Shown here in pieces: positions 16,040 to 24,737 of a stretch of 35,228 nt of DNA. Location: assembly GCA_021783695.1 (NCBI GenBank), contig JAJXTO010000028.1, forward strand, positions 1 to 35,228, in the 5' to 3' direction. This DNA comes from Pseudomonadota bacterium. Lineage in GTDB: Bacteria; Pseudomonadota; Gammaproteobacteria; Burkholderiales; Burkholderiaceae_C. Position 1 is the stretch's first letter, and every line of letters begins with the position of its first letter. The notes under the pieces are model-generated. The model saw nothing but the letters and a program-made list of their open reading frames with translations. It was not told where the DNA came from and searched no databases. A program made the position numbers and the translations under genes.

Positions 16040-19000
16040 GCGGAGCCCTCCGTAGCGTGTGCGAACAGGGCATCGAGCGCATCGAGCAAGATCCTATCGG
16101 GCGGGATGTGGACGCAGCCTGACTGCGGCCCGCGCACCCCGCGCAAAAACAGGTCGAGCGCGCCGCCGAGGTGCTGCAGCGGGTCATACGCCGCGCCCAG
16201 CCGCGCACGCAGCAGCCGATGCAGCGCCAGCAGGTAGAGCGCGCATTGCACGTCGTAGCGGTGATCGAGCATCGCGGCTTCGAGAGCTTCCTGGGTGTAG
16301 TGTGCATCGCTCGGCCCCAGCGCATTGCTCTTGTAATCGAGCACCCAATAGCGGCCGCCGTGGGCAAACACCAAGTCGGCAAAGCCCATCACCATGCCAT
16401 GCAGGACACGCATGGTCAGCGCCGGACGCGGTTTTCCAGGCAGGATGTGACGGCTGCACAGAGCGTCGATCTGCGCGGCATGCGCCTGCCCGACCGGAAA
16501 CCAGAACTCCATTTCCGGCAGGACCGTACCGACGCATGGCAAGGCGACTCCCAGCGCAGGCAATGGCGTCGCCAGCACCTCGCGCAGCCACGCAAGCAGA
16601 TCCTGCTGGCGGCTGTCGTCCCAGCCCTGGCGCTTGCAGCGCTGCAGCAGGCGGGCTTGCAGCGCCGGACCGGATTCCAGCGCGAAGTCGTTTTCCGCGA
16701 GCCAGGCGAGTTGTTCGTGCACGAATTTTCCCGCCAGCGCGCCGCGCGGAAAACGGTGGCGCGCGGCGTCCTGCAGCGCTTGCGGCAAGGTCTGGAACAG
16801 TCCCGGCTCGGCGTCCGGCAACTCATCCTGCAGGGTGGGCGGCGGCGCCGCCTGCTGCGTGGTGCGCGGAGCCAGATCGCGCACCAGTGCGGAAAAGCTG
16901 CCAATGCCCCAGTTGCGCTCGAACCGGGCGTGATAATCCGGGGCGGCCATCAATTCCGGCGGCGTGGCATCCGCCTGCAGGCGGTGGAAACCGGCCTCCT
17001 GCGGCGCGTCGCCGATCTGCACCGCGGGCATCCCCAGAAACACCTGCTCCAGCAAGCCCCGAATCTCGTCGGCACTGTGCGCCACGTCCCCGCCCAGCAG
17101 ATAGCCGATCGCGCTTTGATGAAACACGCAAGCCTTTGCATTGCCGTCTTTCAGCGCGGCCACCCCTACCCAGAGCGCATGGCGGGCGCGGGTCAGGGCG
17201 ACATACAGCAGGCGCAGGTCTTCACGCAGTCTGTCCTGATCACGCGTCTCGTCTTTTTCCGGTTTGCAGGCGGTGGCAAACGGCAGGAACACCAGCGGAT
17301 ATTCCAGTCCCTTGGATTTGTGGATGGTGACCACGCGCACCAGATCGGCTTCGCTTTCCAGGCGGACGATCTGCTCTTCGCTGCCCTCGCCAAGCAGTTG
17401 CGCCTGCAGCCAGCGGATCAGCGCCTGCTCGCCGTCGAGGGCGCTGCTGGCGCTCTGCAGCAGTTCGGCCAGGTGCAGCACATTGGTCAGCCGCCGTTCG
17501 CCGTCATCTGTGGCCAGCCTGCGTGCGGGCAGATTCAGGCGGTGCAGGGTCTGACGCAGCATGGGTAGCACGCCCTGCCGCTGCCAGATGCCGTGCAGTT
17601 CGCCCAGCAGTTCGAGCCGCTGCTCGAACACCGCGTCGTCCGTGGCCAGCGCGGCCAGTTCGCCCAGGCTGAGCCCCAGCGTGGCGGTGGCGAATGCGGC
17701 GCGGGCCAGCCGACCGTCGCGCGGCGCGGCCACAGCCCGCAGCCAGCGCAGCAGATCGGCGGCTTCGCGCGAAGCAAAGACCGAGTCGCGGTCGGACAGA
17801 TAGACCGAGGCCACGCCGCGGCGCTTGAGCTCGCGGCGGATGGCGGCGGCTTCATCGCCGTCGCGAACCAGCACGGCCAGATCGCTTGGGCGCAGGCGGC
17901 TGAATGAGCCGTTGTCTCCGCCCCGGTGAAAGCCGGCCTGCGGGTCGTTGAGCAGATCGACCATGCGGGCCGCTGCGTGGGCCGCGAAACGCTGTCTGGC
18001 CGCGTCCTTCGATTCGAGCGTGGCGCTCACGCTGAATTGCAGCGCGGGCACCACGCCGCTGGCGCAGACCAGTTGCTCGGGCCGACCGTGGGCGTGCACA
18101 TGAATGAACGGCACGGGGTTGGTCTCGTCGGATGCGCCCTCCACGCGGTACAAAAACGCCCCCGCCCCGTCTGCGGCTTCACGGCAATCAAACAGCCGGT
18201 TGACGCCCTGCACCAGCGCCTCGGTGGAACGGCGGTTGGTGCCGAGCACGGCATGTCGGCCCAGGGTTGCGGTGCGTGCCCGCAGGTAACTGGCAATATC
18301 CGCCCCGCGAAAGGCGTAAATGGACTGTTTTGGATCGCCGATGAGCAGCACCGCGCCGGGCGTGAGCGAGGGGACATATGCGCTCGTCATGGCGTACAGC
18401 CGGTCGAACACATTGAACTGCAGCGCCGAGGTGTCCTGGAATTCGTCGATCAGCGCCACCGGGTATTGCTGCAGGATGCGGGCGCGCAAACGCTCGCCCT
18501 GCGGCCCGGCCAGCGCGGCGTCGAGGCGTTCGAGCAGGTCGTGAAAACCAAACAGCCCCGAGGTCTCCTTGAGCCCGCGCAACCGGGCCTCGATCTGCGC
18601 GGCGGCGTAAGCCCGCAGCTCGGGAACGATGTCGGGCAACGCTGCCAGCGCGGCGCGCAGCACATCGACCGCATCGAACGCCGTCGGCACGTCCACACTC
18701 TTGCCTTTGTTGCACTTGGCGCGCAGGCCGTCCGGGGTGAGTTTGTCCCAGACCTTGTCGTCGATTGCGGGCTGCAACTGCCTGGAATCGTTCAGCCAGA
18801 CATCGATCGCGTCGAACCAGCCGCGCACACTGCGCTCGGCATACGACTGTTTGTTCAACGGACAGTCGGCAGATTGCACCAGCATCAGCAGCCACTGGCG
18901 CATGGCCGCAATGCGCCCGGCCCACTGGGTTTTGAGGGCGCGCAGCACGGCAAGCTGCTGCGCTTGCAGACGTTGCCACAGCGCAGCGAGTGAAGCCTCC

Positions 19001-19653
19001 GCAGGCGCGGTCAATGGCGCCCCGGCCTGCGCAGCGTGGCGCAGGGTGGACACAGCCTTCGCCAGCGCAGCCGGATCGGGCCACAGGCCGAGCACGCCGT
19101 CCAGAATCTCACCCGACAGTGGATAGACCTGCTGCCGCCAGAAATCGCGCGCGGCGCGACTCTCCAGTTCGGTCTCGTCAGCCAGCAGCTCTTCATCAAA
19201 GGCCTGCCCGCTGTCGAACGCATGTTCGCGCAGCATGCGCTGGCACCAGGCATCAATGGTGAGCACCGCCGCATCGTCCATGGCCTGCGCGGCCATCGCC
19301 AGGCGCCACGCGGCGCCTTCCCGCGCGGCGCCTGGGGGATGGTCGGCGAGAAGCTGCTTTAAAAAGTCGTCCCCCGAATCGGGTTGGCGCCCACCCTGGA
19401 AACACTGTGCGGCCTCCACCAGACGGGCGCGAATGCGCTCAGCCAACTCGCGCGTGGCGGCGCGGGTGAAGGTCATCACCAGAATCTGCTCCGGCACCAG
19501 CGGGCGCCCAAACCCGGTGGCCGCCGTGCCGTGGCCCAGAACCAGCCGCAGGTAGAGCGCAGCGATGGTCCAGGTCTTGCCGGTGCCCGCGCTGGCTTCG
19601 ATGAGGCGGTTGCCCTGCAGCGGCAGACGCAGGGGATCAAGGATGTCGGTCAT
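16036..19653 (-). CDS. recB: Exodeoxyribonuclease V beta subunit RecB
   Basis: The 3'-5' helicase and nuclease subunit of RecBCD, 1205 residues. UvrD-type helicase motifs are visible: EASAGTGKTWT (19-29), LIDEFQDTSALQF, LIGDPKQSIYAFRGAD, VTIHKSKGLEYPLVFLP and LLYVALTRARHAL. The C-terminal nuclease domain keeps the GFADLVF and VLDYKSNAL motifs (Asp/Lys near 1105), so Chi-regulated nuclease activity should be intact. I chose the ATG at 19653 (MTDILDPLRLPLQGNRLIEA) because it overlaps the recC stop as ATGA and matches the family N-terminus; the longer open frame is recC read-through. Confidence 0.95.
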   Translation of the reverse strand: MTDILDPLRLPLQGNRLIEASAGTGKTWTIAALYLRLVLGHGTAATGFGRPLVPEQILVMTFTRAATRELAERIRARLVEAAQCFQGGRQPDSGDDFLKQLLADHPPGAAREGAAWRLAMAAQAMDDAAVLTIDAWCQRMLREHAFDSGQAFDEELLADETELESRAARDFWRQQVYPLSGEILDGVLGLWPDPAALAKAVSTLRHAAQAGAPLTAPAEASLAALWQRLQAQQLAVLRALKTQWAGRIAAMRQWLLMLVQSADCPLNKQSYAERSVRGWFDAIDVWLNDSRQLQPAIDDKVWDKLTPDGLRAKCNKGKSVDVPTAFDAVDVLRAALAALPDIVPELRAYAAAQIEARLRGLKETSGLFGFHDLLERLDAALAGPQGERLRARILQQYPVALIDEFQDTSALQFNVFDRLYAMTSAYVPSLTPGAVLLIGDPKQSIYAFRGADIASYLRARTATLGRHAVLGTNRRSTEALVQGVNRLFDCREAADGAGAFLYRVEGASDETNPVPFIHVHAHGRPEQLVCASGVVPALQFSVSATLESKDAARQRFAAHAAARMVDLLNDPQAGFHRGGDNGSFSRLRPSDLAVLVRDGDEAAAIRRELKRRGVASVYLSDRDSVFASREAADLLRWLRAVAAPRDGRLARAAFATATLGLSLGELAALATDDAVFEQRLELLGELHGIWQRQGVLPMLRQTLHRLNLPARRLATDDGERRLTNVLHLAELLQSASSALDGEQALIRWLQAQLLGEGSEEQIVRLESEADLVRVVTIHKSKGLEYPLVFLPFATACKPEKDETRDQDRLREDLRLLYVALTRARHALWVGVAALKDGNAKACVFHQSAIGYLLGGDVAHSADEIRGLLEQVFLGMPAVQIGDAPQEAGFHRLQADATPPELMAAPDYHARFERNWGIGSFSALVRDLAPRTTQQAAPPPTLQDELPDAEPGLFQTLPQALQDAARHRFPRGALAGKFVHEQLAWLAENDFALESGPALQARLLQRCKRQGWDDSRQQDLLAWLREVLATPLPALGVALPCVGTVLPEMEFWFPVGQAHAAQIDALCSRHILPGKPRPALTMRVLHGMVMGFADLVFAHGGRYWVLDYKSNALGPSDAHYTQEALEAAMLDHRYDVQCALYLLALHRLLRARLGAAYDPLQHLGGALDLFLRGVRGPQSGCVHIPPDRILLDALDALFAHATEGSA

Positions 19654-22600
19654 GCATCCTCCCCGGTGTGGGCGGGCATCTGGCTGTGGATCATCACGCT
19701 GCAGCCCTGCGTCCAATCGAGCAGGGGTTGAAACAGCGTGTCCTTGTAGTGATCGAACCGGCCATCTGCGCGCAGCGCATCAAAGTCGGGAAACACACGG
19801 GCCAGACAGGGTTCCTCGACTTCTCCCGTGGTGTTGAAGCTCCCGTCATAAGTCGCTGCGCCCTTTCCCTTTGCCAACTCGGCCAGGGCGGTGCGTGCGG
19901 CGATGGGCAGCGGCGCGTCCATCCCGGTTTTCCAGGCGGCCAGCAGGGCCTGCAGATGCGCTGCTGCTGCCTCTTGCGCCAGCGGCGGGAGTTGCAGGCT
20001 GGCGTCCGGGCCGATCAGCCAGCCTTCCGCCGCCTCGCCGCAGGCGCTGGTTGCGAGCTGCCGCACCCAGGCGTCGAGGAGCTTGTCGGGGCGTGGAGAC
20101 GCTTTGTCGCCAAGCAGGCGTGAGGCGGTCAGAAGCATCCAGACGCGGCCCTGCGCACCCTTGCGCAGATCGCCCAGCCAGTCGTCGAGTTGCACCCCCG
20201 CGTGCGCGAAACGCAAGGGAATTTTTTCCGCGCCATGCGGGTAAGTCTGCCGCAGCTCGGCCCAGCGGGCCAGCATGGGCAGCGCCTCCTGCTGCAGCGC
20301 CTGTGCCACGCGCTCGCCCAGTGCGCGCATCGGCAGCGCACCGCTGCCGCGCAAGCGGTGCAGGCGGCGGGCGATGCTGTGTTCCACGCCTTCGCGCACG
20401 GCGGTTTGCGGATCGTCGAGCAAGTCGGTGAGCAGGGCATGGCGGGACAGGCCGTCAAGGGCGAAGACCTCGTCGTCGTCCTGCGCACCCTGTTCATCAA
20501 ACACCACGTCGAGCCGGACGCGGAAAAACGCCTTGACCGGATTTTTCAGAAAACGGACCAGTTGCTGCAGGCTCAGCGGCTCAAGCAGTGCCTCGAACGC
20601 GGGCAGGCCGTGTGCCGGTGCCGGTGCCGGTGCCGCGCTGTCGGCGTGGGCCATGCGCCATTCGCCGGCATAGGTGAACAGCGCCGCGTTTTCCTTCGCA
20701 GCGCGCTCGAAGTAGCGGCGGCTGAAAGGCTGCAGCGGATGCACGGTGGTGCGCTGCGCCAGCACATCGCCCTCCCCTTCGCCGCGCCAGCCCGCGGCGA
20801 TGTAGTCGCGCAACTGCGCCACCAGCACCGAGGGCGGCTGCGCGGTGTTGTCGCGCGGACTGCGCCCAGCCCAGCTGATGTAGAGCATGCGCCGCGCGGA
20901 CAGCAAGGCTTCGAGCATGAGGTAGCGGTCGTCCTCGCGCCGCGCACGGTCGCCCGGGCGGTACTGCCCCGGCTGGCGCATGAGATCGAAGTCGTTGCGC
21001 GGGCTCTGGCGCGGGTAGTCGCCATCGTTCATGCCCAGCAGACACACCACTTCGAACGGTATGGAGCGCAGCGGCATGAGGGTGCAGAAGGTCACGCCGC
21101 CCGCCAGAAAGCGGCCAGCGCCGGGCGCATCATCCACCGCACCGAGCCAGCCGTCGCGCAGCACGGCCAGCGGCACCGGCTCGTCGAATCCGGCCGCGGC
21201 GCAATCGTCCAGCCAGGCGGACAACGCATCGTCGATGCGGGCTCGGGTTTGGCGCTCGGCCAGCTCCTGCGGCTGAACGAGCGCATCGAGCAGGTCGCGG
21301 GCATGCTGTGCCCATTGCTGCGGGGTGGCGGTGCCGCAGGCGGTGCGCCACCAGGCCTGCAGCACGTCCAGCAGATCGGCCAGCGGGCCGATCAGCGCAG
21401 CATCGAGACCGCCGATTTCTTCGTATGGCACGATGTCGGCAAAGCCGGACTCGCCTGCGCCGGTGTAGCCCAGCAACATGCGGCGCAGGCCGAAGCTCCA
21501 GCTGTTCTGTTCGCCGCAAGCGGCCAGGCCGAGATGCGCGCGCTGCGCGGCGTCCAGCCCCCAGCGCACACCGGCCCCGGCGATCCAATGGGTCAGGCGC
21601 GGTCGATCTTCGGGCTGCAAGCCAAAGCGCCGGGCGATGGCAGGAACGTCGAGCAGGTCGCCCAGTTCCGTGGCGTGCATGCGCTGATCGGGCAGGCGCA
21701 GCAGCCAGGCGAGTGCGAGCAGCAAGGGCTCGGTGGCACGCGCCGGCAGGTCGGCGATGTCGTAGGGAATGTTGCGTGCGTCGCCCGGTGAATATTGCCC
21801 GAACACGGCACGGATGGCCGGGGCGAACGGCGCAATATCAGGCACCATGACCACGATGTCGCGGGGCCGCAGCGGGTTGGCGCAGTCTTGCTGCGCCAAC
21901 AGAGACAGCAACTGATCGTGCAGCACTTCCACCTCGCGCTGCGGGCTGTGGGCGATGTGAAACACCACCGAGCGATCGGTTGCGGCAATGGGGTTGCGCG
22001 GGTGCTCCTGCAGTGGCAATAGATCGCGCACCGCGGCCTGTGTCTGTTGCAGCAGAGTGACTCCCGGCGCCTCGTCGAACAAGCCTTCCCGCGGCAACTC
22101 CGGCTCGTCCTGCGCCGTGGCGCGGGCGTCGAAGGCATCGAGCTGGCGCATGAAATCGCGCCCCTGCCGCCCCCACGCGGCCAGCAGCGGGTGCGCATGG
22201 GCATGCATCGCCTCCAGGCCGACCGCAGCAAGGTCGATGTCGTTGCGCGTGCCGCGGCGCATGGGCACATCGCGCAACAGTTCACGCCCCTCGATGATGT
22301 CGGCCCAGTGATAGCGGCAGGGGTTGGGCAGCGCCATCAGAATCTGCACCTGCCCCGACAACGCGACCAACGCATCCAGCAGCGCCCCCGGCAGATGCGA
22401 GGCGCCGAACAGCACCACCCGGCGCGGCAGCCGGACGGCAGCGGCACCCGCATCCGCCAATGCCTGGAGCATGGCCCGCTGCACGCGCGGGCGGATCGAG
22501 GCGCGCTCCGCGTCGCTCAGCTCGTCCAGCACCGTGCGCCACAGCAGCGCCTGCCAGCGCTGATCTTCGGCCAGTGGTGTGGGGGCGCCACTGGCATCAA

Positions 22601-23090
22601 GCAGCACATCCCGGCCCGCGGCCCAGGCGTCCAGCCAGTCGGTGCGGTAGATCTGGTATTGGTCGTAGAGATCGGCCAATTTGCGCGCCAGTTGCAGCCG
22701 CCGCTGCGCGTCATGTCCCTGCAGGTAGTGGGTCAGCGGGGCAAAGCCGGGTTGATGCAGCTGCAGCGGCAGCAGCCGCATCAGCCGCCAGGTCAGCACC
22801 GATTTGTCCAGCGCCGATTGCGGCGGCACCGCATCGCGGCCCAGTACCTGCCGATAGGTGCGCCAGAGAAAGCGCGCCGGAAGTTCCACCCGGGTTGCCG
22901 CACAGATGCCACGCTGCGCGGCCAGCGCCATTTTCAGCCACTCCGCCGCGCCATTGCTCTGCACCAGAACAATCTCCTCCTCCAGCGGCGCAAGCGGCTG
23001 CTGTGCCAGCCAGTGCAGCACGGCATCCCGCAGCAACTCCAGACGGTTGCCCTGCAGGATCAGTAGGCCGGGGCGAATGGCATGGGTCAT
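19650..23090 (-). CDS. recC: Exodeoxyribonuclease V gamma subunit RecC
   Basis: The 1146-residue Chi-recognition and pin subunit of RecBCD. It starts MTHAIRPGLLILQGNRLELL. It has the inactive helicase-like architecture of RecC: VQSNGAAEWLKMALA near residue 45 replaces a Walker A. RecC landmarks such as FGLRRMLLGY, VVCLLGMNDGDYPR and MLYISWAGRSPRDN are present. It is the first gene of recC-recB-recD-greB. The upstream Shine-Dalgarno is weak. A short Ala-Pro repeat near residue 820 comes from a GGTGCC-type codon repeat (about 20613-20634). Confidence 0.94.
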   Translation of the reverse strand: MTHAIRPGLLILQGNRLELLRDAVLHWLAQQPLAPLEEEIVLVQSNGAAEWLKMALAAQRGICAATRVELPARFLWRTYRQVLGRDAVPPQSALDKSVLTWRLMRLLPLQLHQPGFAPLTHYLQGHDAQRRLQLARKLADLYDQYQIYRTDWLDAWAAGRDVLLDASGAPTPLAEDQRWQALLWRTVLDELSDAERASIRPRVQRAMLQALADAGAAAVRLPRRVVLFGASHLPGALLDALVALSGQVQILMALPNPCRYHWADIIEGRELLRDVPMRRGTRNDIDLAAVGLEAMHAHAHPLLAAWGRQGRDFMRQLDAFDARATAQDEPELPREGLFDEAPGVTLLQQTQAAVRDLLPLQEHPRNPIAATDRSVVFHIAHSPQREVEVLHDQLLSLLAQQDCANPLRPRDIVVMVPDIAPFAPAIRAVFGQYSPGDARNIPYDIADLPARATEPLLLALAWLLRLPDQRMHATELGDLLDVPAIARRFGLQPEDRPRLTHWIAGAGVRWGLDAAQRAHLGLAACGEQNSWSFGLRRMLLGYTGAGESGFADIVPYEEIGGLDAALIGPLADLLDVLQAWWRTACGTATPQQWAQHARDLLDALVQPQELAERQTRARIDDALSAWLDDCAAAGFDEPVPLAVLRDGWLGAVDDAPGAGRFLAGGVTFCTLMPLRSIPFEVVCLLGMNDGDYPRQSPRNDFDLMRQPGQYRPGDRARREDDRYLMLEALLSARRMLYISWAGRSPRDNTAQPPSVLVAQLRDYIAAGWRGEGEGDVLAQRTTVHPLQPFSRRYFERAAKENAALFTYAGEWRMAHADSAAPAPAPAHGLPAFEALLEPLSLQQLVRFLKNPVKAFFRVRLDVVFDEQGAQDDDEVFALDGLSRHALLTDLLDDPQTAVREGVEHSIARRLHRLRGSGALPMRALGERVAQALQQEALPMLARWAELRQTYPHGAEKIPLRFAHAGVQLDDWLGDLRKGAQGRVWMLLTASRLLGDKASPRPDKLLDAWVRQLATSACGEAAEGWLIGPDASLQLPPLAQEAAAAHLQALLAAWKTGMDAPLPIAARTALAELAKGKGAATYDGSFNTTGEVEEPCLARVFPDFDALRADGRFDHYKDTLFQPLLDWTQGCSVMIHSQMPAHTGEDA

Positions 23091-23416
23091 GGAATCTGGC
23101 GAGGTGACGGGCCGCTATTGTGGCTTGCGCGGCGCACGCGGCAAATGCCGACCTCACGGATGCGCTTGGGTGAACTGCCCGGACTGGAATGGGAACGGAT
23201 CGATTTTCAGGGGCTCACCTGATCGACTCCAAGAACGGAGAGCGCCGTACCGTGGTGATGCCAATTAGGAAAGAATAGGGTGTAGGGGTCGAGAATTGTC
23301 GGAAATTTGTGGGAATTGAGCGGGAATGCGCTCCCAATCGAGGCCGTCTGAGCAAAAAAAGCCTGCGCTCAAAGGGCGGATTTGTTCAGCACGCATCTGA
23401 TTTACCCGGTATTTTT
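23091..23416. other. Non-coding region between recC and tRNA-Arg
   Basis: I see no gene. It must contain the promoter of recC in its left part. At 23300-23332 three units of 11 bp start with CGGAA, GGGAA and GGGAA, 84-117 bases beyond the 3' end of tRNA-Arg. At 23350-23375 a T-run on the minus strand follows a weak stem and may terminate tRNA-Arg. Confidence 0.4.
23300..23332. repeat. Three 11-bp phased units downstream of tRNA-Arg
   Basis: The units CGGAAATTTGT, GGGAATTGAGC and GGGAATGCGCT follow each other without a gap. Similarity is limited to the GGAA core and the 11-bp period. The distance to the tRNA 3' end is almost the same as for the repeats beside tRNA-Ser, which suggests old integrase arm sites. 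Evidence is weak. Confidence 0.25.
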
Positions 23417-23493
23417 TGGCCTGCCCGACTGGATTCGAACCAGTGGCCTACGGCTTAGAAGGCCGTTGCTCTATCCAGCTGAGCTACGGGCAG
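23417..23493 (-). tRNA. tRNA-Arg (anticodon UCU)
   Basis: A 77-nt tRNA including the encoded CCA. The acceptor CTGCCCG pairs with CGGGCAG. The D-arm is GCTC/GAGC, the anticodon stem ACGGC/GCCGT closes loop CTTCTAA (UCU), and the T-arm is ACTGG TTCGAAT CCAGT. All stems are intact. It reads AGA/AGG codons, which are rare in GC-rich genomes. Confidence 0.95.
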
Positions 23494-23590
23494 ATCTGAA
23501 TGCGCTCGCAAAGGCAGGGAGACGAGTGAATTGTCCGGCCTTCCGCTGCTTTGAGCTTGTCTTGACCTCAACTCAGAATGAGGGGGTGAA

Positions 23591-23635
23591 TGATCGGCGT
23601 GAGAGGACTCGAACCCTCGACTCTCAGCTCCTAAG
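23591..23635 (-). pseudogene. tRNA-like 3' fragment (T-arm and acceptor end)
   Basis: The minus strand reads like a tRNA 3' part: CTTAGGAG, then a T-arm containing GGGTTCGAGTCC, then CACGCCGA and TCA in place of CCA. No matching 5' half lies upstream, and the T-stem has mispairs, so it is not a functional gene. A displaced tRNA 3' end is the usual scar at the far end of an integrated element. I cannot name the parent tRNA with confidence. Confidence 0.45.
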
Positions 23636-23702
23636 GCAAAGGTCAGGATGTCTTGCAGCCACGTCGTTACTTGCTTTCTCTGTTTTCTGCCCCGGGGTTT
23701 TT

Positions 23703-23833
23703 GACACTCCAGGGACGACGCTTGAAAAATCGAAGAGGGCACCTTGGCACACATTGTACAGAGGGGGTGGTGATCGGCAGGCCAAGGTTGCGCCGCGAAG
23801 GATTTTGGGATAAGACCTATGACACTCAGGGAC
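23703..23833. repeat. Two GACACTC(C)AGGGAC sites matching the tRNA-Ser island repeats
   Basis: The 14-mer GACACTCCAGGGAC at 23703-23716 and the 13-mer GACACTCAGGGAC at 23821-23833 differ by one deletion. The first differs by one base from GACACTCCGGGGAC at 4249-4262 in the tRNA-Ser island repeats. A GATTTTGGGAT stretch just left of the second site also echoes AATTTTGGGTA at 4317-4327. These are probably arm sites of related integrases (inference). Between 23636 and 23854 I see no gene. Confidence 0.4.
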
Positions 23834-23854
23834 AAAACGTATCCGAAAAAGCAC

Positions 23855-23882
23855 GAAAAATCCCATATTCCTCGTGTGGGAT
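23855..23882 (-). terminator. Intrinsic terminator downstream of the broken tRNA-Cys
   Basis: The stem 23860-23867 with 23875-23882 (8 bp, one G-T pair) has a 7-base loop and is followed on the minus strand by a T-run. It lies 34 bases beyond the CCA end of the tRNA-Cys 3' fragment, where the terminator of the original tRNA gene would be expected. Confidence 0.6.
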
Positions 23883-23915
23883 AGCTCTATAAACCGTTAT
23901 CTTTCTTCATACATT

Positions 23916-23943
23916 TGGAGGCGGGGGTCGGAATCGAACTGAC
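23916..23943 (-). pseudogene. 3' fragment of a split tRNA-Cys
   Basis: On the minus strand it reads T-arm GTCAG TTCGATT CCGAC, acceptor CCCCGCC, discriminator T and CCA. The acceptor strand pairs perfectly with the 5' half at 24802-24808 (GGCGGGG). U at position 73 plus CCA is typical of tRNA-Cys. The T-stem carries one A-C mispair, a sign of decay. Upstream of 23943 the sequence no longer matches a tRNA and runs into the transposase remnant. Confidence 0.6.
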
Positions 23944-23967
23944 AATCCTTTCGTAAGTCATGCGTCT

Positions 23968-24479
23968 GCCAATCACGGGCGTTTTGCCCAGGGTTCTTCC
24001 CCAGCCTTGAGCTTCTTGCTCGTACTTGTCCATCTCCTTGCCGCCGATGTAGGTCTCGTCTGTCTCGACAATGCTCAAGAGCATGCCCCAGTCATCGCCG
24101 TCGGAATCGTTGCCCCATGTTTCGCGCAGGCGCGGAAGCATGAACCAGGCCGTCTTTTGCGTAACGCTGATCTCCTTGGAGATCCGCAGCGACGACACCC
24201 CGTTTCGCGAGGTGACGAACAGGTAGATGGCATAGAGCCACTTGTCGAACGGAACGTGCGAGCGCTCGAAGACGGTGCCCGTGCGCACCGTGAAGTCCAC
24301 CTTGCAGGCAAGGCATCGGAAATAGCCGCCGACCTTACGAATCTGGATGCGCGCAACTTCTCCGCAGTGCGGGCACATGGGGTGACCGTGCCAGCGCCGC
24401 TCTCGATATAGGCACGCGCCGATCGCTCGTCAGGAAACTTCTTGAGAAATTCGCGGGCACTGATCGCGACCTTGCTCAT
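23968..24479 (-). pseudogene. IS1595-family transposase remnant
   Basis: IS1595 transposases have an N-terminal zinc ribbon and a DDE domain. Here MSKVAISAREFLKKFPDERSARAYIES (from the ATG at 24479) is followed by a one-base deletion near 24393-24402. The other frame then gives RRWHGHPMCPHCGEVARIQ with the CPHC and FRCLAC zinc knuckles. The DDE domain starts with VETDETYIGGKE, carrying the first catalytic Asp. The protein breaks off at GKTPVIG (about 23968), with the rest of the catalytic domain missing. It is inactive on both counts. A gggagt/actccc inverted pair at 24525-24546 may mark its outer end (uncertain). It lies between the two halves of the split tRNA-Cys. Confidence 0.8.
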
Positions 24480-24546
24480 GGCCTGGCTCGGCTCGACGGT
24501 CACAGCCTACGCCTTGGGCCTCTAGGGAGTAAAGTATGTAACTCCC

Positions 24547-24573
24547 AAAAAAAATGCCACTCGGCGTGGCATT
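24547..24573 (-). terminator. Intrinsic terminator after intact tRNA-Cys
   Basis: An 8-bp perfect stem AATGCCAC/GTGGCATT (24553-24560 with 24566-24573) and 5-base loop, followed by a T-run on the minus strand. It starts 15 bases after the tRNA-Cys CCA end. Confidence 0.8.
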
Positions 24574-24587
24574 GAGTCTTGAGTTGG

Positions 24588-24661
24588 TGGAGGCGCGGGC
24601 GGGAGTCGAACCCACCTAGAAGGATTTGCAGTCCTCTGCATAACCGCTTTGCTACCGCGCC
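24588..24661 (-). tRNA. tRNA-Cys (anticodon GCA), intact copy
   Basis: A 74-nt tRNA including CCA. The acceptor GGCGCGG pairs with CCGCGCC, the discriminator is U, the anticodon stem GAGGA/TCCTT closes loop CTGCAAA (GCA), and the T-arm is GTGGG TTCGACT CCCGC. All stems are intact. The D-arm stretch AGCAAAGCGGTTATGCAG and the TTCGACTCC T-arm resemble the gammaproteobacterial cysT type from memory, and differ from the broken copy nearby (TGGCAGAGTGG, GGCGGGG acceptor). It is the only complete tRNA-Cys in the window and may have replaced the broken one. Confidence 0.93.
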
Positions 24662-24737
24662 AAGCTTTTTATTGTCGCTGTTTTCTTCGACTATTGTCTG
24701 TCTCAAGTCAGCCACGAAAATCCATCTATTGCCTTAA

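Noticed and set aside
20613-20634. GGTGCC-type tandem repeat inside recC
   Set aside because: A short codon repeat encoding Ala-Pro alternation in a linker; reading frame preserved, not a separate element.
24049-24503. A functional IS1595 transposase
   Set aside because: A one-base deletion splits the frame and the catalytic domain is cut at GKTPVIG, so no active enzyme can be made.
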